The notes under the pieces: generated by a model
What the model saw: the letters and a program-made list of their open reading frames with translations, nothing else
The model's database searches: none
Told to the model about the DNA's origin: nothing
Translations under genes and position numbers: made by a program
In this document: one piece after another, positions 28,783-38,627 of the stretch
Numbering within the stretch: the first letter of the stretch is position 1
How the letters are laid out: the number at the start of each line of letters is the position of its first letter
From: Geofilum rubicundum JCM 15548
GTDB lineage: Bacteria; Bacteroidota; Bacteroidia; Bacteroidales; Marinilabiliaceae
Length of the DNA: 64,000 nucleotides
Reading direction: 5' to 3'
Assembly (NCBI RefSeq): GCF_000974365.1
Contig: NZ_BAZW01000013.1
Coordinates: 1 to 64,000, forward strand

Positions 28783-30501
28783 ATGAAGTCCTTAAGAATA
28801 TATTTTATTACAGCATTGGGTTTGGTTGGATTGGGATTGGCTTCCTGTGCCGACAGCTTTTTGGATGTTGAGCCGGAAACCTCCCTCTTTGATGAAAACT
28901 TTTATGCGACTCAGGCCGATGCAGAATTGGCGCTGATTGGATGTTACGACGGATGGCAGCGGACGTCTTCCGATGCCGATATTTCCTTTTATTTGTTGTC
29001 GGAGGTGATGTCGGACCAGTGTTTTGGTGCTACCGGAACCAATGATAAGCGCAACTATCAAATCATAGATCGTTTCGACATCTCAGAGGAACCAACCTTT
29101 ACGGATTTGGCGAATAATTTGTGGGTCTCTTATTACCGCGGTATTTTCCGCTGCAATAAGTTGTTACAGGAATTGGATAACATTGCCTGGAACGGAGAGG
29201 ATGAGGCGGCCCGACTGGTCAATCGGAACCGCGTTGAAGGCGAAACCAGAGTGTTAAGAGCTTTGTTGTATTTCGATATGGTGCGTTTGTTCGGGAATAT
29301 TCCCTTGTTGACAGAACCCACTGAGGAAAACCTTCCTCAGGTAAATCCGGATGAGGTTTATCGACTGATGGCTGAAGATTTGTTGTTTGGTGCCGGGAAC
29401 ATTCCGGCCAATGCCTACCCCAAAGCCAAGGCCTCTGAAAATGATGGCCGCATTACCCAACATGCTGCCAAGGCCCTTCTTGCGCGGGTTTATTTGTATT
29501 ATACCGGTTATTATGACCAGACTGATTTGGTTGGCATGGTAAGTGCTCAGCAAGCCTTGACTGGCCTGGAAGAGGTTATCGCCAGTGAGGAATTTGCTTT
29601 GGTGGGTGAATTTAAGAATTTGTGGGAAGCTGCCAGTACCACTGTTGAAGAAGATGAAGCAGGTAATAAGGTCATGCAATCCTCTTTTGCCGGTCGGGGA
29701 AATTCCGAGACCGTCCTGGCACAGAAGTTTAATTATACCCAGGATTATAATGGGAATATGGACGGTAATCGCTGGTTGGTGATGATGGGTATGCGAAATA
29801 CCAATATTTTCCCCTATGGCCGTGGCTGGGGGGCCTGTACGGTTCACCCAAAAGTGGCCCAGGCCTACGACAATGGGGATACCCGTCGCACCGCTTCAAT
29901 GATCGATTTTGAGGGAGAAGGTATATTGGCCGATTTTGAGGGCATTGAGACCCAGAGAGAATACACCGGTTATTCCGTCAAGAAGTATACGCCCATGAGC
30001 AAGTGGGAGCAAGATCCAAATACCAATGAGTGGCGTTTGGTGGACGGTGTGGCCGGTTTGGGAGAGGGGGACTTCCAGGTTTCCCAGTACCAGGATTATA
30101 TTGTTATCAGATATGCAGATGTGTTGCTGATGGCTGCTGAGTTGGGTAGTGCCAATGCGGGTGAATACCTCAACCGGGTGAGAAGAAGAGCTTATACGGT
30201 TGACGGAGAAGTGGCTGCTGAATTTAGTGAAGTGGCCGCCTCTGAGCAAAATATAATGGAAGAGCGGGAATTGGAATTTGCCTTTGAAGGTTTGCGCTAT
30301 TGGGACCTGTTACGCCAAGGCGTTGATTACGCCGCCTCTGTGATTTCAGAAGAAGCTGGCGTAGAGGTGCTCTCAGGAGAAGAAACCGACCAGGTGGTGA
30401 TAGAATCGAATAATTTTACTTCCAAAAAAGGCCTGTTCCAAATACCTCAGACGCAAATTTCTTTATCAAACCGTTTGTTGAAACAAAATGCCGGATGGTA
30501 A
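28783..30501 (+). CDS. SusD-like (RagB) glycan-binding lipoprotein
   Basis: 572 residues. The lipoprotein signal ends LGLASCADSF, followed by LDVEPETSLFDENFYATQAD, typical of SusD family N-termini. The middle has the tetratricopeptide-like helical scaffold (EGETRVLRALLYFDMVRLFGNIPL). The C-terminus has the family ending (YADVLLMAAE, ERELEFAFEGLRYWDLLRQG). It sits on the cell surface as the lid of the SusC channel and binds the target glycan. It is the second gene of the SusCDE-GH5 transcript and is intact. Confidence 0.95.
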   Translation: MKSLRIYFITALGLVGLGLASCADSFLDVEPETSLFDENFYATQADAELALIGCYDGWQRTSSDADISFYLLSEVMSDQCFGATGTNDKRNYQIIDRFDISEEPTFTDLANNLWVSYYRGIFRCNKLLQELDNIAWNGEDEAARLVNRNRVEGETRVLRALLYFDMVRLFGNIPLLTEPTEENLPQVNPDEVYRLMAEDLLFGAGNIPANAYPKAKASENDGRITQHAAKALLARVYLYYTGYYDQTDLVGMVSAQQALTGLEEVIASEEFALVGEFKNLWEAASTTVEEDEAGNKVMQSSFAGRGNSETVLAQKFNYTQDYNGNMDGNRWLVMMGMRNTNIFPYGRGWGACTVHPKVAQAYDNGDTRRTASMIDFEGEGILADFEGIETQREYTGYSVKKYTPMSKWEQDPNTNEWRLVDGVAGLGEGDFQVSQYQDYIVIRYADVLLMAAELGSANAGEYLNRVRRRAYTVDGEVAAEFSEVAASEQNIMEERELEFAFEGLRYWDLLRQGVDYAASVISEEAGVEVLSGEETDQVVIESNNFTSKKGLFQIPQTQISLSNRLLKQNAGW

Positions 30502-30521
30502 TCACAAAAAACATGTTAATT

Positions 30522-32483
30522 ATGAAGACCAAGATATTGAATTTTAGTAAGGTGGTTCTGGCTTCAGCAGCCTTGCTGTTTACAGCTTGTCAGCCCGAGG
30601 AATTCGAGCTGGGTGAGTTGCTGACCAAAGATGCCCTTAATTATAGCATTACTCAGGACAGTGAAGATCCGAATATGATTGTACTGAAGTCCAACAACCC
30701 CGGTTATGCTGCCTTCTGGGCAACCCCTATGGGACGTAGCACACGTAATCAGGACACCATTCGCATCCCCTTTGCAGGTGACTATAACTTTGTTTACGGC
30801 ATTGTTACCCCTGGAGGTGTGGTTCAGGACGATACCTTTAAGTTGTCCATTACCACCAATAACCTGAATTACGTCAATGATCCTTTGTGGACCCTTTTGA
30901 GTGGCGGTGTAGGGGAGGAAAAGACCTGGCTGTTGGATTTGAATGAAGACGGGGTAAGCAAATATTTTAATAGTCCGCTGTATTTTTACGGAACGGACGA
31001 TAGTTGGGAAACGGTCACTGAAGGAAAAGAAATTGAAGGAGACAGTTGGAACTGGCTGCCTGACTGGGAGGGAAACCAATGGATAATGCCCGCTGGAGAT
31101 TACGGCTCCATGACCTTTGGCCTAAAAGGGAATGCCACCATTACGGTTGATCATAAAATGTTGAACCGTCAGGAAAGTGGCACCTATTTTTTGGATGCTT
31201 CAGGTAAGACTTTGAGAATGACGGATGCCAGTCCTTTGCACGATGAGGGAAGAGATGGGCAGGTGGTTGATTGGGGCGATATTCGCGTCATGTCAGTTAC
31301 AGAAAATAGCATGCAGCTGGGTGTTATCAGGGATGAAGTCCTTGCAGGTGAACCCTCGGCCATGCTGGTTTACAACTATATTTCAAAGGATTATTCAGAC
31401 AACTGGGTGCCCGAGGACTTACCCGATCCGGAACCTCAATTGCCAGAAGGTTGGCAGGATGATGTATCACAAGTGGTCTCCACCACCATTACCTGGAAAT
31501 TGTCAGAAACAACGCCTTTGAACTGGGCCCATTTAGATGGTTCACTGATGAATGAATGGAATGCTCCGGAGGAATACCCGGATTGGTTAGGCGTACATGA
31601 TCTTTCTGTTTATGAAGGATTTTCACTGACGATGGATTCTGATGACAACTCAGTGGTTTACGTCGCACCTGATGGTACCGAACAAGAAGGTACATATACC
31701 TTGGATACAGAAACGGGTATTTATACCTTCAGCGACATAAACCCAAGTTTTCCTGTAATTGGTTGGGGGGCTTTTGGTTTGACCGCCGAAAATCAGCTCC
31801 GGATTCTTTCTATCCAAAAGAATGAAGTGGGCAGATTGACTGGCATGTGGGTGGGGGCTTTGAGCCCTGATAAACCTGAATATATGGCCTACCTATTGGT
31901 GCCTTCTATGGGAGGAAGTTCTGAGCCCGATCCGGCACAAGCTGTAGTGAATATGTTGACCAGTAAGACCTGGAAGTTGGATTCGGAGCGAACTTACGAT
32001 GTCGCAACCAGCTGGGGTGCTGAGCAGGGACCCGTCATTTTCTCGGATTATTCTTCCTGGTCTTATAACCCATTACCCGGAGAGCAATATGGTGCAGGTG
32101 AACCGGATGTGGACTATGGAACCATGACATTTAATAAGGATGGCAGCGTTGTCGTTAATCAGCGTGTTCGAAGGTATTCATATACAGAGGAAGGCGAAAC
32201 CCTGGAGCGCTCAGGATTACCTGTTGAAGGAGATGTCTTGGATTCTGATGAGGTTGAGGTTCTGAATGGCACATGGAGCTTTGATTATGAAACCAAAGAG
32301 GTTTCTATGTCAGTAGGCATGTTGCACCCATGGACTGCTGATTATGCAGTGGCTGATTGGGGAGATACCAAAATTTACAAGATTCAGAACGATGCCCTGT
32401 TATTGCAGGTCATGCGTTCTCAGGAACTCAGTGGTGAGGATGCTATGCCATTGACTTATGTTTTTGTTCCTGTGGTCGAGTAA
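30522..32483 (+). CDS. SusE-like surface glycan-binding lipoprotein with three tandem domains
   Basis: 653 residues. The lipoprotein signal ends LLFTACQPEE. Residues about 38-113 are a PKD/SusE-type immunoglobulin-like domain (GYAAFWATPMG...DYNFVYGIV). Three related beta-rich domains follow at about 122-290, 315-462 and 475-651. Each opens with a K/TW(L/K)L motif (KTWLLDL, ITWKLSE, KTWKLDS). Each has a GTY/GTW strand and an IxxWGD or IGWGA segment. Each ends with a line that aligns across the three: MLVYNYI, AYLLVP and TYVFVP. By position after susD it should be a surface glycan-binding protein, as in other utilization loci. The start at 30522 is chosen to give a clean signal peptide; upstream ATGs at 30495 and 30513 are in frame. 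Confidence 0.78.
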   Translation: MKTKILNFSKVVLASAALLFTACQPEEFELGELLTKDALNYSITQDSEDPNMIVLKSNNPGYAAFWATPMGRSTRNQDTIRIPFAGDYNFVYGIVTPGGVVQDDTFKLSITTNNLNYVNDPLWTLLSGGVGEEKTWLLDLNEDGVSKYFNSPLYFYGTDDSWETVTEGKEIEGDSWNWLPDWEGNQWIMPAGDYGSMTFGLKGNATITVDHKMLNRQESGTYFLDASGKTLRMTDASPLHDEGRDGQVVDWGDIRVMSVTENSMQLGVIRDEVLAGEPSAMLVYNYISKDYSDNWVPEDLPDPEPQLPEGWQDDVSQVVSTTITWKLSETTPLNWAHLDGSLMNEWNAPEEYPDWLGVHDLSVYEGFSLTMDSDDNSVVYVAPDGTEQEGTYTLDTETGIYTFSDINPSFPVIGWGAFGLTAENQLRILSIQKNEVGRLTGMWVGALSPDKPEYMAYLLVPSMGGSSEPDPAQAVVNMLTSKTWKLDSERTYDVATSWGAEQGPVIFSDYSSWSYNPLPGEQYGAGEPDVDYGTMTFNKDGSVVVNQRVRRYSYTEEGETLERSGLPVEGDVLDSDEVEVLNGTWSFDYETKEVSMSVGMLHPWTADYAVADWGDTKIYKIQNDALLLQVMRSQELSGEDAMPLTYVFVPVVE

Positions 32484-32500
32484 TAAATGATTAATTTCAG

Positions 32501-32537
32501 GGAGTCAAAGGCGAGGAGCCTTTGACTCCTGTTTGTT
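32501..32537 (+). terminator. Terminator or attenuator between SusE-like gene and GH5
   Basis: GGAGTCAAAGGC (32501-32512) and GCCTTTGACTCC (32518-32529) form a perfect 12-bp stem with loop GAGGA, followed by TGTTTGTT. It lies between two genes that otherwise look like one operon, so it may limit readthrough into GH5. Confidence 0.75.
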
Positions 32538-32559
32538 AATGGTCCTAGTTAAAACTATT

Positions 32560-34081
32560 ATGATGAAGCGATTGAATTGGGTGTTGGTGGTTCTGGGGTT
32601 GTCTTTTATGGTCTGGAGCTGTGGGGATGAAAAGGATGATCCGATTCCGGATGTGCCGGACGTGGCTGAATTAAGTGTGAATCCGACCACCCTTAGCTTT
32701 TCTGAGGATGGCGGAGAACAATCCGTTTCCATCACCAGTAATACCACCTGGAAGATTGATTTCACTGGTGTGACATGGGTGCGCCCATCCATTTCTGTGG
32801 CCATGGGAGATGTGACTGTGAAAGTCACGGCCGATGCCAATGAATTGGAAGAGGAACGTACGGCCGTCTTTACGGTTGGTGCTGAAGGGCTGATGAGGTG
32901 ACCATTACCATCACGCAGTCCGCCAAAGTGCCTGAAGAGCAGGAGCCGGTTTTTGAATATGAGGCTTTCATAGAACCCGATAATACCGATATGCGGGCTA
33001 TGAGCGCTTTGGAACTGTCTGCGCTTATGGGTGCTGGCTGGAATCTGGGAAATTCTCTGGAAGCCATCACGGTCAACAATGGCATTTTTACCGGAGGGGA
33101 GACCTCCTGGGGAAATCCTGCCACTACTAAAGGACTGATAGATGCGGTTAAAGCTGCTGGTTTTAACACCATTCGGATTCCTGTGGCCTGGTCGCACAAG
33201 CTGGCCGATAAGGAGAACCATTTGATTAATCTCGCCTGGCTACAACGGTAGAAGAGGTGGTGAACTATGCCCTCGATAATGACCTATTTGTGAAAATCAA
33301 TGTGCATTGGGACGGTGGCTGGTTGGACCATCCTGATTATGCCCATCAGGAAGCCATTAACAGCAAACTGGCCAAGCTATGGGAACAAATAGGGGCTTAT
33401 TTCAGGGATTATGACGACCGCCTGCTGTTTGCGGGTACCAATGAGGTACATGTTTCCGGCAATTATGGAGCACCCTCCTCTGAAAATCTGGAGGTTCAGA
33501 ATTCCTTTAACCAGACCTTCGTGTCTGCCATTCGGGCGACCGGTGGGCGTAACCACTACCGTCATTTGGTGGTTCAGGGTTTTAATACCAATATTACCCA
33601 TACCTTCAATGGTTTTATCATGCCCGATGATGTGGTGGAAAACCGCTTAATGGCAGAGGTGCACTACTACGATCCTTATGAATTTGCGCTGAAAACAGAA
33701 ACGCCCTTCAACACGCAATGGGGTGAGTCCTATGCCGATGGCGATGTGACCAGCTGGGGCCAGGAAGCCTGGGTGAATGAGGCTTTTGGTATGATGAAGG
33801 AGCAATTTGTGGACCAGGGCGTCCCGGTTATTATTGGGGAATACGGCGCCATACACCGAAAGGGATTAATTGGTGAAGCTTATACGGCGCACAAAGCTTC
33901 CAGAGAATATTATCTGGAGTATGTTACACGGGCGATGGTTCAAAATGGACTTATTCCGGTTTATTGGGATAACGGTCATGCCGGCAATGATGGCTTTGCC
34001 TTGTTCAACCGCAACGATGGTTCGGTGGTGGATCCCGGTGCACTGGATGCCATTATCCGTGGGGCTACTCTGGACGAATAG
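32560..34081 (+). CDS. BACON-GH5 endo-glucanase lipoprotein (two frameshifts)
   Basis: About 507 residues after repair. The lipoprotein signal ends FMVWSCGD. Residues about 40-120 are a BACON domain (LSVNPTTLSFSEDGGEQSVS...TWKIDF). The rest is a GH5 (beta/alpha)8 barrel: MGAGWNLGNSLEA, GFNTIRIPVAW, the acid/base Glu in AGTNEVH and the nucleophile Glu in VIIGEYGA. Restoring one G at about 32893 gives GAEGADEVTITITQ, and one G at about 33258 gives LQRVEEVVNYA. A BACON-GH5 of subfamily 4 is the key surface endo-xyloglucanase of the Bacteroides ovatus xyloglucan locus, so xyloglucan or beta-1,4-glucan is the likely backbone substrate. Start alternatives are 32533 and 32563. Confidence 0.88.
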
Positions 34082-34108
34082 CTCGTTACTTCACATCTAA
34101 CAAGTTTG

Positions 34109-34159
34109 TCGGGCTTCAACTGGTTTCAGTTGAAGCCCGATTGCTTCTGTTCTCATTTT
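34109..34159 (+). terminator. Intrinsic terminator after GH5
   Basis: TCGGGCTTCAACTG (34109-34122) and CAGTTGAAGCCCGA (34127-34140) form a perfect 14-bp stem with loop GTTT. The following tract is T-rich but interrupted (TTGCTTCTGTTCTCATTTT). Confidence 0.8.
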
Positions 34160-34237
34160 AGGGCTGGCAGACCTGTGTCAATTAAAACTTTTTAGCTATT
34201 TTAACAGTGATTTTTGATAAGCCATAAGATGGGGTGT

Positions 34238-37200
34238 ATGCGTAAGTTTTTATTGATTGTTGTAATTTTATTAGGTTTTGGTTGGCCAACCAATGCGCAG
34301 CAGGCGGCCAATCAGTTTCGTCGTATCAATACGGAGTGGGGCTTGTCTAACAATCAGATAAACACCATCTTCGCCGACAGTAAGGGCTTTGTCTGGTTCG
34401 CCACCATATCCGGACTCAACCGCTATGATGGTTATTCTTTTCATGTTTTTAAAAATATTCCGGGTAACCCGACTTCCTTACCTGAGAACAGCATTCAGGA
34501 GATTTACGAGGATCACCTGGGGTTTTTGTGGTTGTTTACGAACAACGCTTTCTATATTTATGATGCCGAAAAAGAGTCGTTTGGCTATGATCACGAACTT
34601 TTTAAGAAGAATACGACCCTGCCACGCAGCAATATCAGTAGTTTAAGATTGGATAGCGACAGCAATGTGTGGATCAGTAATGACCAAATGGGCCTCTATT
34701 ATTATGAGCGCCAAAGCGATCAACTGCAGCGTCTGTTTCACCAAACGGATGTGGCTGCTTCTTTGTCGACCGACCGGGTGTGGGATGTGGCCTTCTGTTC
34801 GCAGGGTTATGTTTATGCCCTGCATGCCAATGGTGTGGTGGATATCATTGACCCGGAAAGTTTGATGGTGGTTGACCGGATTGATTTTGACCTGGATCCG
34901 GAGATGATGGATGCCAATCAGAAGTTGCGCCTTTTCATTGACTCGGAGGATAATTTATGGTTGTATTCTTTCAAATCCGGGAATGGTTTGTATTATTATC
35001 ATCAAAAGGATGAAAAACGGGTGTTTTTTCATCCGGAATCCACGCGCTACCCTTTGTCGAGTGGCATTGTTTCATCGGTGCTGGAAGATAGCAGGGGACA
35101 AATATGGGTGGGAACCGACCATGGCGGCATTAATTTGATTGACAAAGAGACCCTTGAAGTGCGTGTGGAACAAAGCGTGCCGGGTGATGCGACCAGTTTG
35201 AGTTCCAATAGTATTACCGCGCTTTGCCAGACCAGAGACGGCATTATTTGGGTGGGCACTTTTAAAAAGGGGGTTAATTACCACCATCCCGAACTCTACC
35301 AGTTTCAGCTCTACCGAAGCCATCCGATGCTGGAGGATAAGTATTTCTCTAATGATGTCAATTGTTTTGCAGAGGATGCCGTCGGCAACCTCTGGATCGG
35401 GACCAACGGTGAAGGCCTGGTCTATTTTGACCGCCAGAAGAACCGTTTCAGAAAGTATAAAAATCAGCCAGATAATCCCAATAGTTTAAGCAATGATGTG
35501 GTGGTGTCTTTGTGCGTTGACCACACGGGTACCGTTTGGGCCGGGACTTATCAGGGGGGACTGAACCGTTTTGACGGGCGGCGTTTTAAGCGTTACAGGC
35601 ATGATCCGGAGGTGGCTTCCAGTTTGTCGGACGACCGCATCTGGCAGATATTTGAGGACAGTCAGCAGCGCTTGTGGATTGGTACGCTGGGCGGCGGATT
35701 GGAATTGTACGATGAAAGAACCGATGGTTTTGTGCACCACCGACTGGGCGATTTTAATTCGATCAATTCGGATTACGTTTTGGCATTGACTGAGGATTCT
35801 GACGGTAATATCTGGATTGGGACGTCCAATGGACTCAATGTGCTGGATGCCGCTACGCGTCGCTTCCGTCAATACGCCCATGAACCCAATACCGAAGGAA
35901 CCCTGAGTCACGAAAATGTCTTGTCGGTTTTGGAAGATGCCGATGGTCGTTTGTGGGTGGGGACGCGTAACGGATTGAATTTGCTGGACAAAGAGACCGG
36001 TCTTTTCCGGGTTTTCAGAGAGGAGGATGGCCTGCCCGATCACAACATCATTACCATGCAGGGCGATGCGCAGGGTCATATTTGGATGGCCACCCTCAAC
36101 GGCTTGTCCAATCTGAAAGTGGGTCCCAATGAAACCTATTTTGAGTTTCGCAATTATGATGTGTTGGACGGACTGCAGGGGCAGGAATTCAACGAACATG
36201 CCTCCCTGAAAACGGCTGCGGGTGAAATGGTGTTTGGCGGCGCAACGGGTTTAATATTTTTCATCCCGATGAGATCATTGAACACAGTCACCAGTTTAAG
36301 GTAGTGCTCACCGATTTGAAATTACACAACAGAAGTGTGGCCATTGGTGAGCGCATCAACAATCATGTTTTGCTGCGGAAGGCGCTTCACCAAAGTGATA
36401 AAATGGCCCTGAAGCACAACCAAAATGTTTTTTCCATTGAGTTTTCTGCGCTCAATTACTTCCATCCGGAAAGAACCCGCTTTCGTTATACCCTGGAAGG
36501 ATTTAATACCGGATGGATTGAGACAGATGCCCGCAACCGCTCGGCTACCTATACCAATTTGAATCCCGGTACCTACGTCTTCAAAGTCAAGGCTGCGGCC
36601 AGTGATGGCACCTGGGACAATGAGGAAACCCGTCTGGTGGTAGAGGTGATACCGCCCTTTTATGCCACCAAATGGGCCTATGGCATCTATTTTATATTGC
36701 TTGTTTTGCTGGTTTTCCTATTGACTTACATTATTCGTCGACGGGCTGAGATGAAATTTTTGCGGGAACAGGAGCACCATGAGTTTGAGCGGATGCGTGA
36801 TCTCGATGCCATGAAGACCCGGTTTTTCACCAATGTGAGCCATGAATTCAGAACCCCGTTGACCTTGATTTTAACGCCCTTGGATAAGTTGCTGAAACAG
36901 GTTTCGGACGAAAGCATCCAGACGCAGTTGGTGATGGTTCAAAGGAATGCCCGGCGACTCCTGAATCTGGTCAACCAGTTGCTTGATTTCAGAAAAATGG
37001 AGGTCGATAAAATGAAGCTGACCACCAGTTATGGTGATTTTACCCGCTTTGTGAAGACGTCTTTTGATTCTTTTACCGATCTCTTTGAAAATCAACAAAT
37101 AGAATATGCTTTCAGGTCGGACCTGGGCACCTACATGACGCGGTTCGACAAGGATAAAATAGAGAAAATCGTTTTCAATCTGCTCTCCAATGCCGTTAAG

Positions 37201-38397
37201 TTCACGCCCAATGGGGGGCGCATAAGTCTTGAAATGAGTCGGTCAGCACCCGGACAGGCAGGGCATGCCGGCTCTTTTGCGTCGGAAAGCTATATCGAAT
37301 TGCGCGTTAAAGATACGGGGATTGGCATTGCGGCTGACCGTCTGGAAAAGGTTTTTGAGCGCTTCTTCCAAAGTCAGGACAGCCACACGGTGATCAACCA
37401 GGGAAGTGGCATCGGCTTATCGCTGACCAGTGAATTTGTAAAAATGCATGGTGGAACGATCCATGCCGAAAGCGAAGCCGGAAAAGGCAGCTTGTTTGTG
37501 GTACGCCTACCGCTTAAAGAGGAGGAAACGCCGGATGCTGTGGAACCTGAATCCTCTGTTGATGCTGAGCCCGCTGTTTCTGTTACTTCGGAGGGTACGG
37601 GTCCTGGTCAGGAAAAGCCGACCGTTTTGTTGATAGAGGACAATGAAGACCTCAGGCTTTATTTAAAAGAGAACCTACAAACTAAATACCATATTCTGGA
37701 AGCAGGCAATGGTGCTGTAGGGTGGGAGGTGGCCTTGTCGGCCCAGCCACAGTTAATTGTGAGTGATATCATGATGCCCGGGTTGGATGGCATGGCCTTT
37801 TGCCGAAAGCTTAAGCAGGATGAAAGAACCTCCCACATCCCGGTTATTTTACTCACCGCCCGTTCTTCTGAAGCCCAGAAGATTGAGGGACTGGAATCGG
37901 GGGCGGAAGACTATATAACCAAACCCTTTAACTACGAAATTCTGGAGCTGAAGATTCAAGGTCTCATTGGATTGCGTCAGAGTTTTAGAAAAGCCTTTGC
38001 CCAAAAGTTTGAAATCAAGCCCGGGGAAATCGGCATTACCTCTTTGGATGAAAAGTTTTTGAAAAAAGCCTTGAAGGTGGCCGAGAAAAATATCGGCAAC
38101 AGTGAATTTTCCGTCGAGAAAATGGGTCGAGAGTTGGGTGTGAGCAGGGGACATCTTTATAATAAGCTGGTGGCGCTCACCGGAAAAACCCCTGTGGAGT
38201 TTATTCGCATCATGCGCTTGAAACGGGCGGCCCAATATTTGGGGAAAAGTCAGATGACCGTTTCTGAAATTGCTTTTCAGGTGGGGTTCAATGATCCAAA
38301 ATACTTTTCCCGCTATTTTAGGGAGGAGTTTGGGGTGGTTCCTTCGGAATATGCCAAAAATCACAAACCCGCAGATAATCAGTCGGATGAGGACTGA
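34238..38397 (+). CDS. Hybrid two-component system regulator (one frameshift)
   Basis: About 1387 residues after repair. The signal peptide ends WPTNAQ. Two periplasmic Reg_prop propellers (blade motifs such as IWVGTDHGGINLID and LWIGTLGGGLELYD) and a Y_Y_Y domain follow. A membrane segment (GIYFILLVLLVFLLTYII) leads to HisKA (FFTNVSHEFRTPLTLI) and HATPase (LLSNAVKFTPNGG, DTGIGIA). The receiver follows (phospho-acceptor Asp in LIVSDIMMPGLDGM; Lys in YITKPF). A C-terminal AraC helix-turn-helix completes it (VEKMGRELGVSRGHLYNKL, VSEIAFQVGFNDPKYFSRYF). It should bind an oligosaccharide in the periplasm and activate this locus. One lost T at about 36250 breaks the frame; repair gives GATGFNIFHPDEII. 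The start at 34238 gives the best signal peptide; 34214 and 34229 are alternatives. Confidence 0.93.
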
Positions 38398-38503
38398 TCT
38401 GTAGTCATTTTACCTACTTCTTAAATACAATTCATTACCCTTTAAATACAATACCGCCACTGTTTTTATTCATTTGGGGGGTGTTTGGTAATTTTTGTTA
38501 AAA

Positions 38504-38511
38504 TATTTTTG
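38504..38511 (+). promoter_or_regulatory. Candidate -7 box upstream of GH31
   Basis: TATTTTTG fits TAnnTTTG. A TTTG lies 16 bases upstream (38484-38487), closer than the usual 19-21. The GH31 start is 116 bases downstream. Confidence 0.3.
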
Positions 38512-38627
38512 ATGTTGTTAATGTGGATGGATGCATGCCATCGCCAGGCGCTTTGAATCGTGATGGCCTGAGTGAAGCATGCTGAAAATGATATTTAGTG
38601 ATGAGAAAATATGTATGAGTTGTGAAT

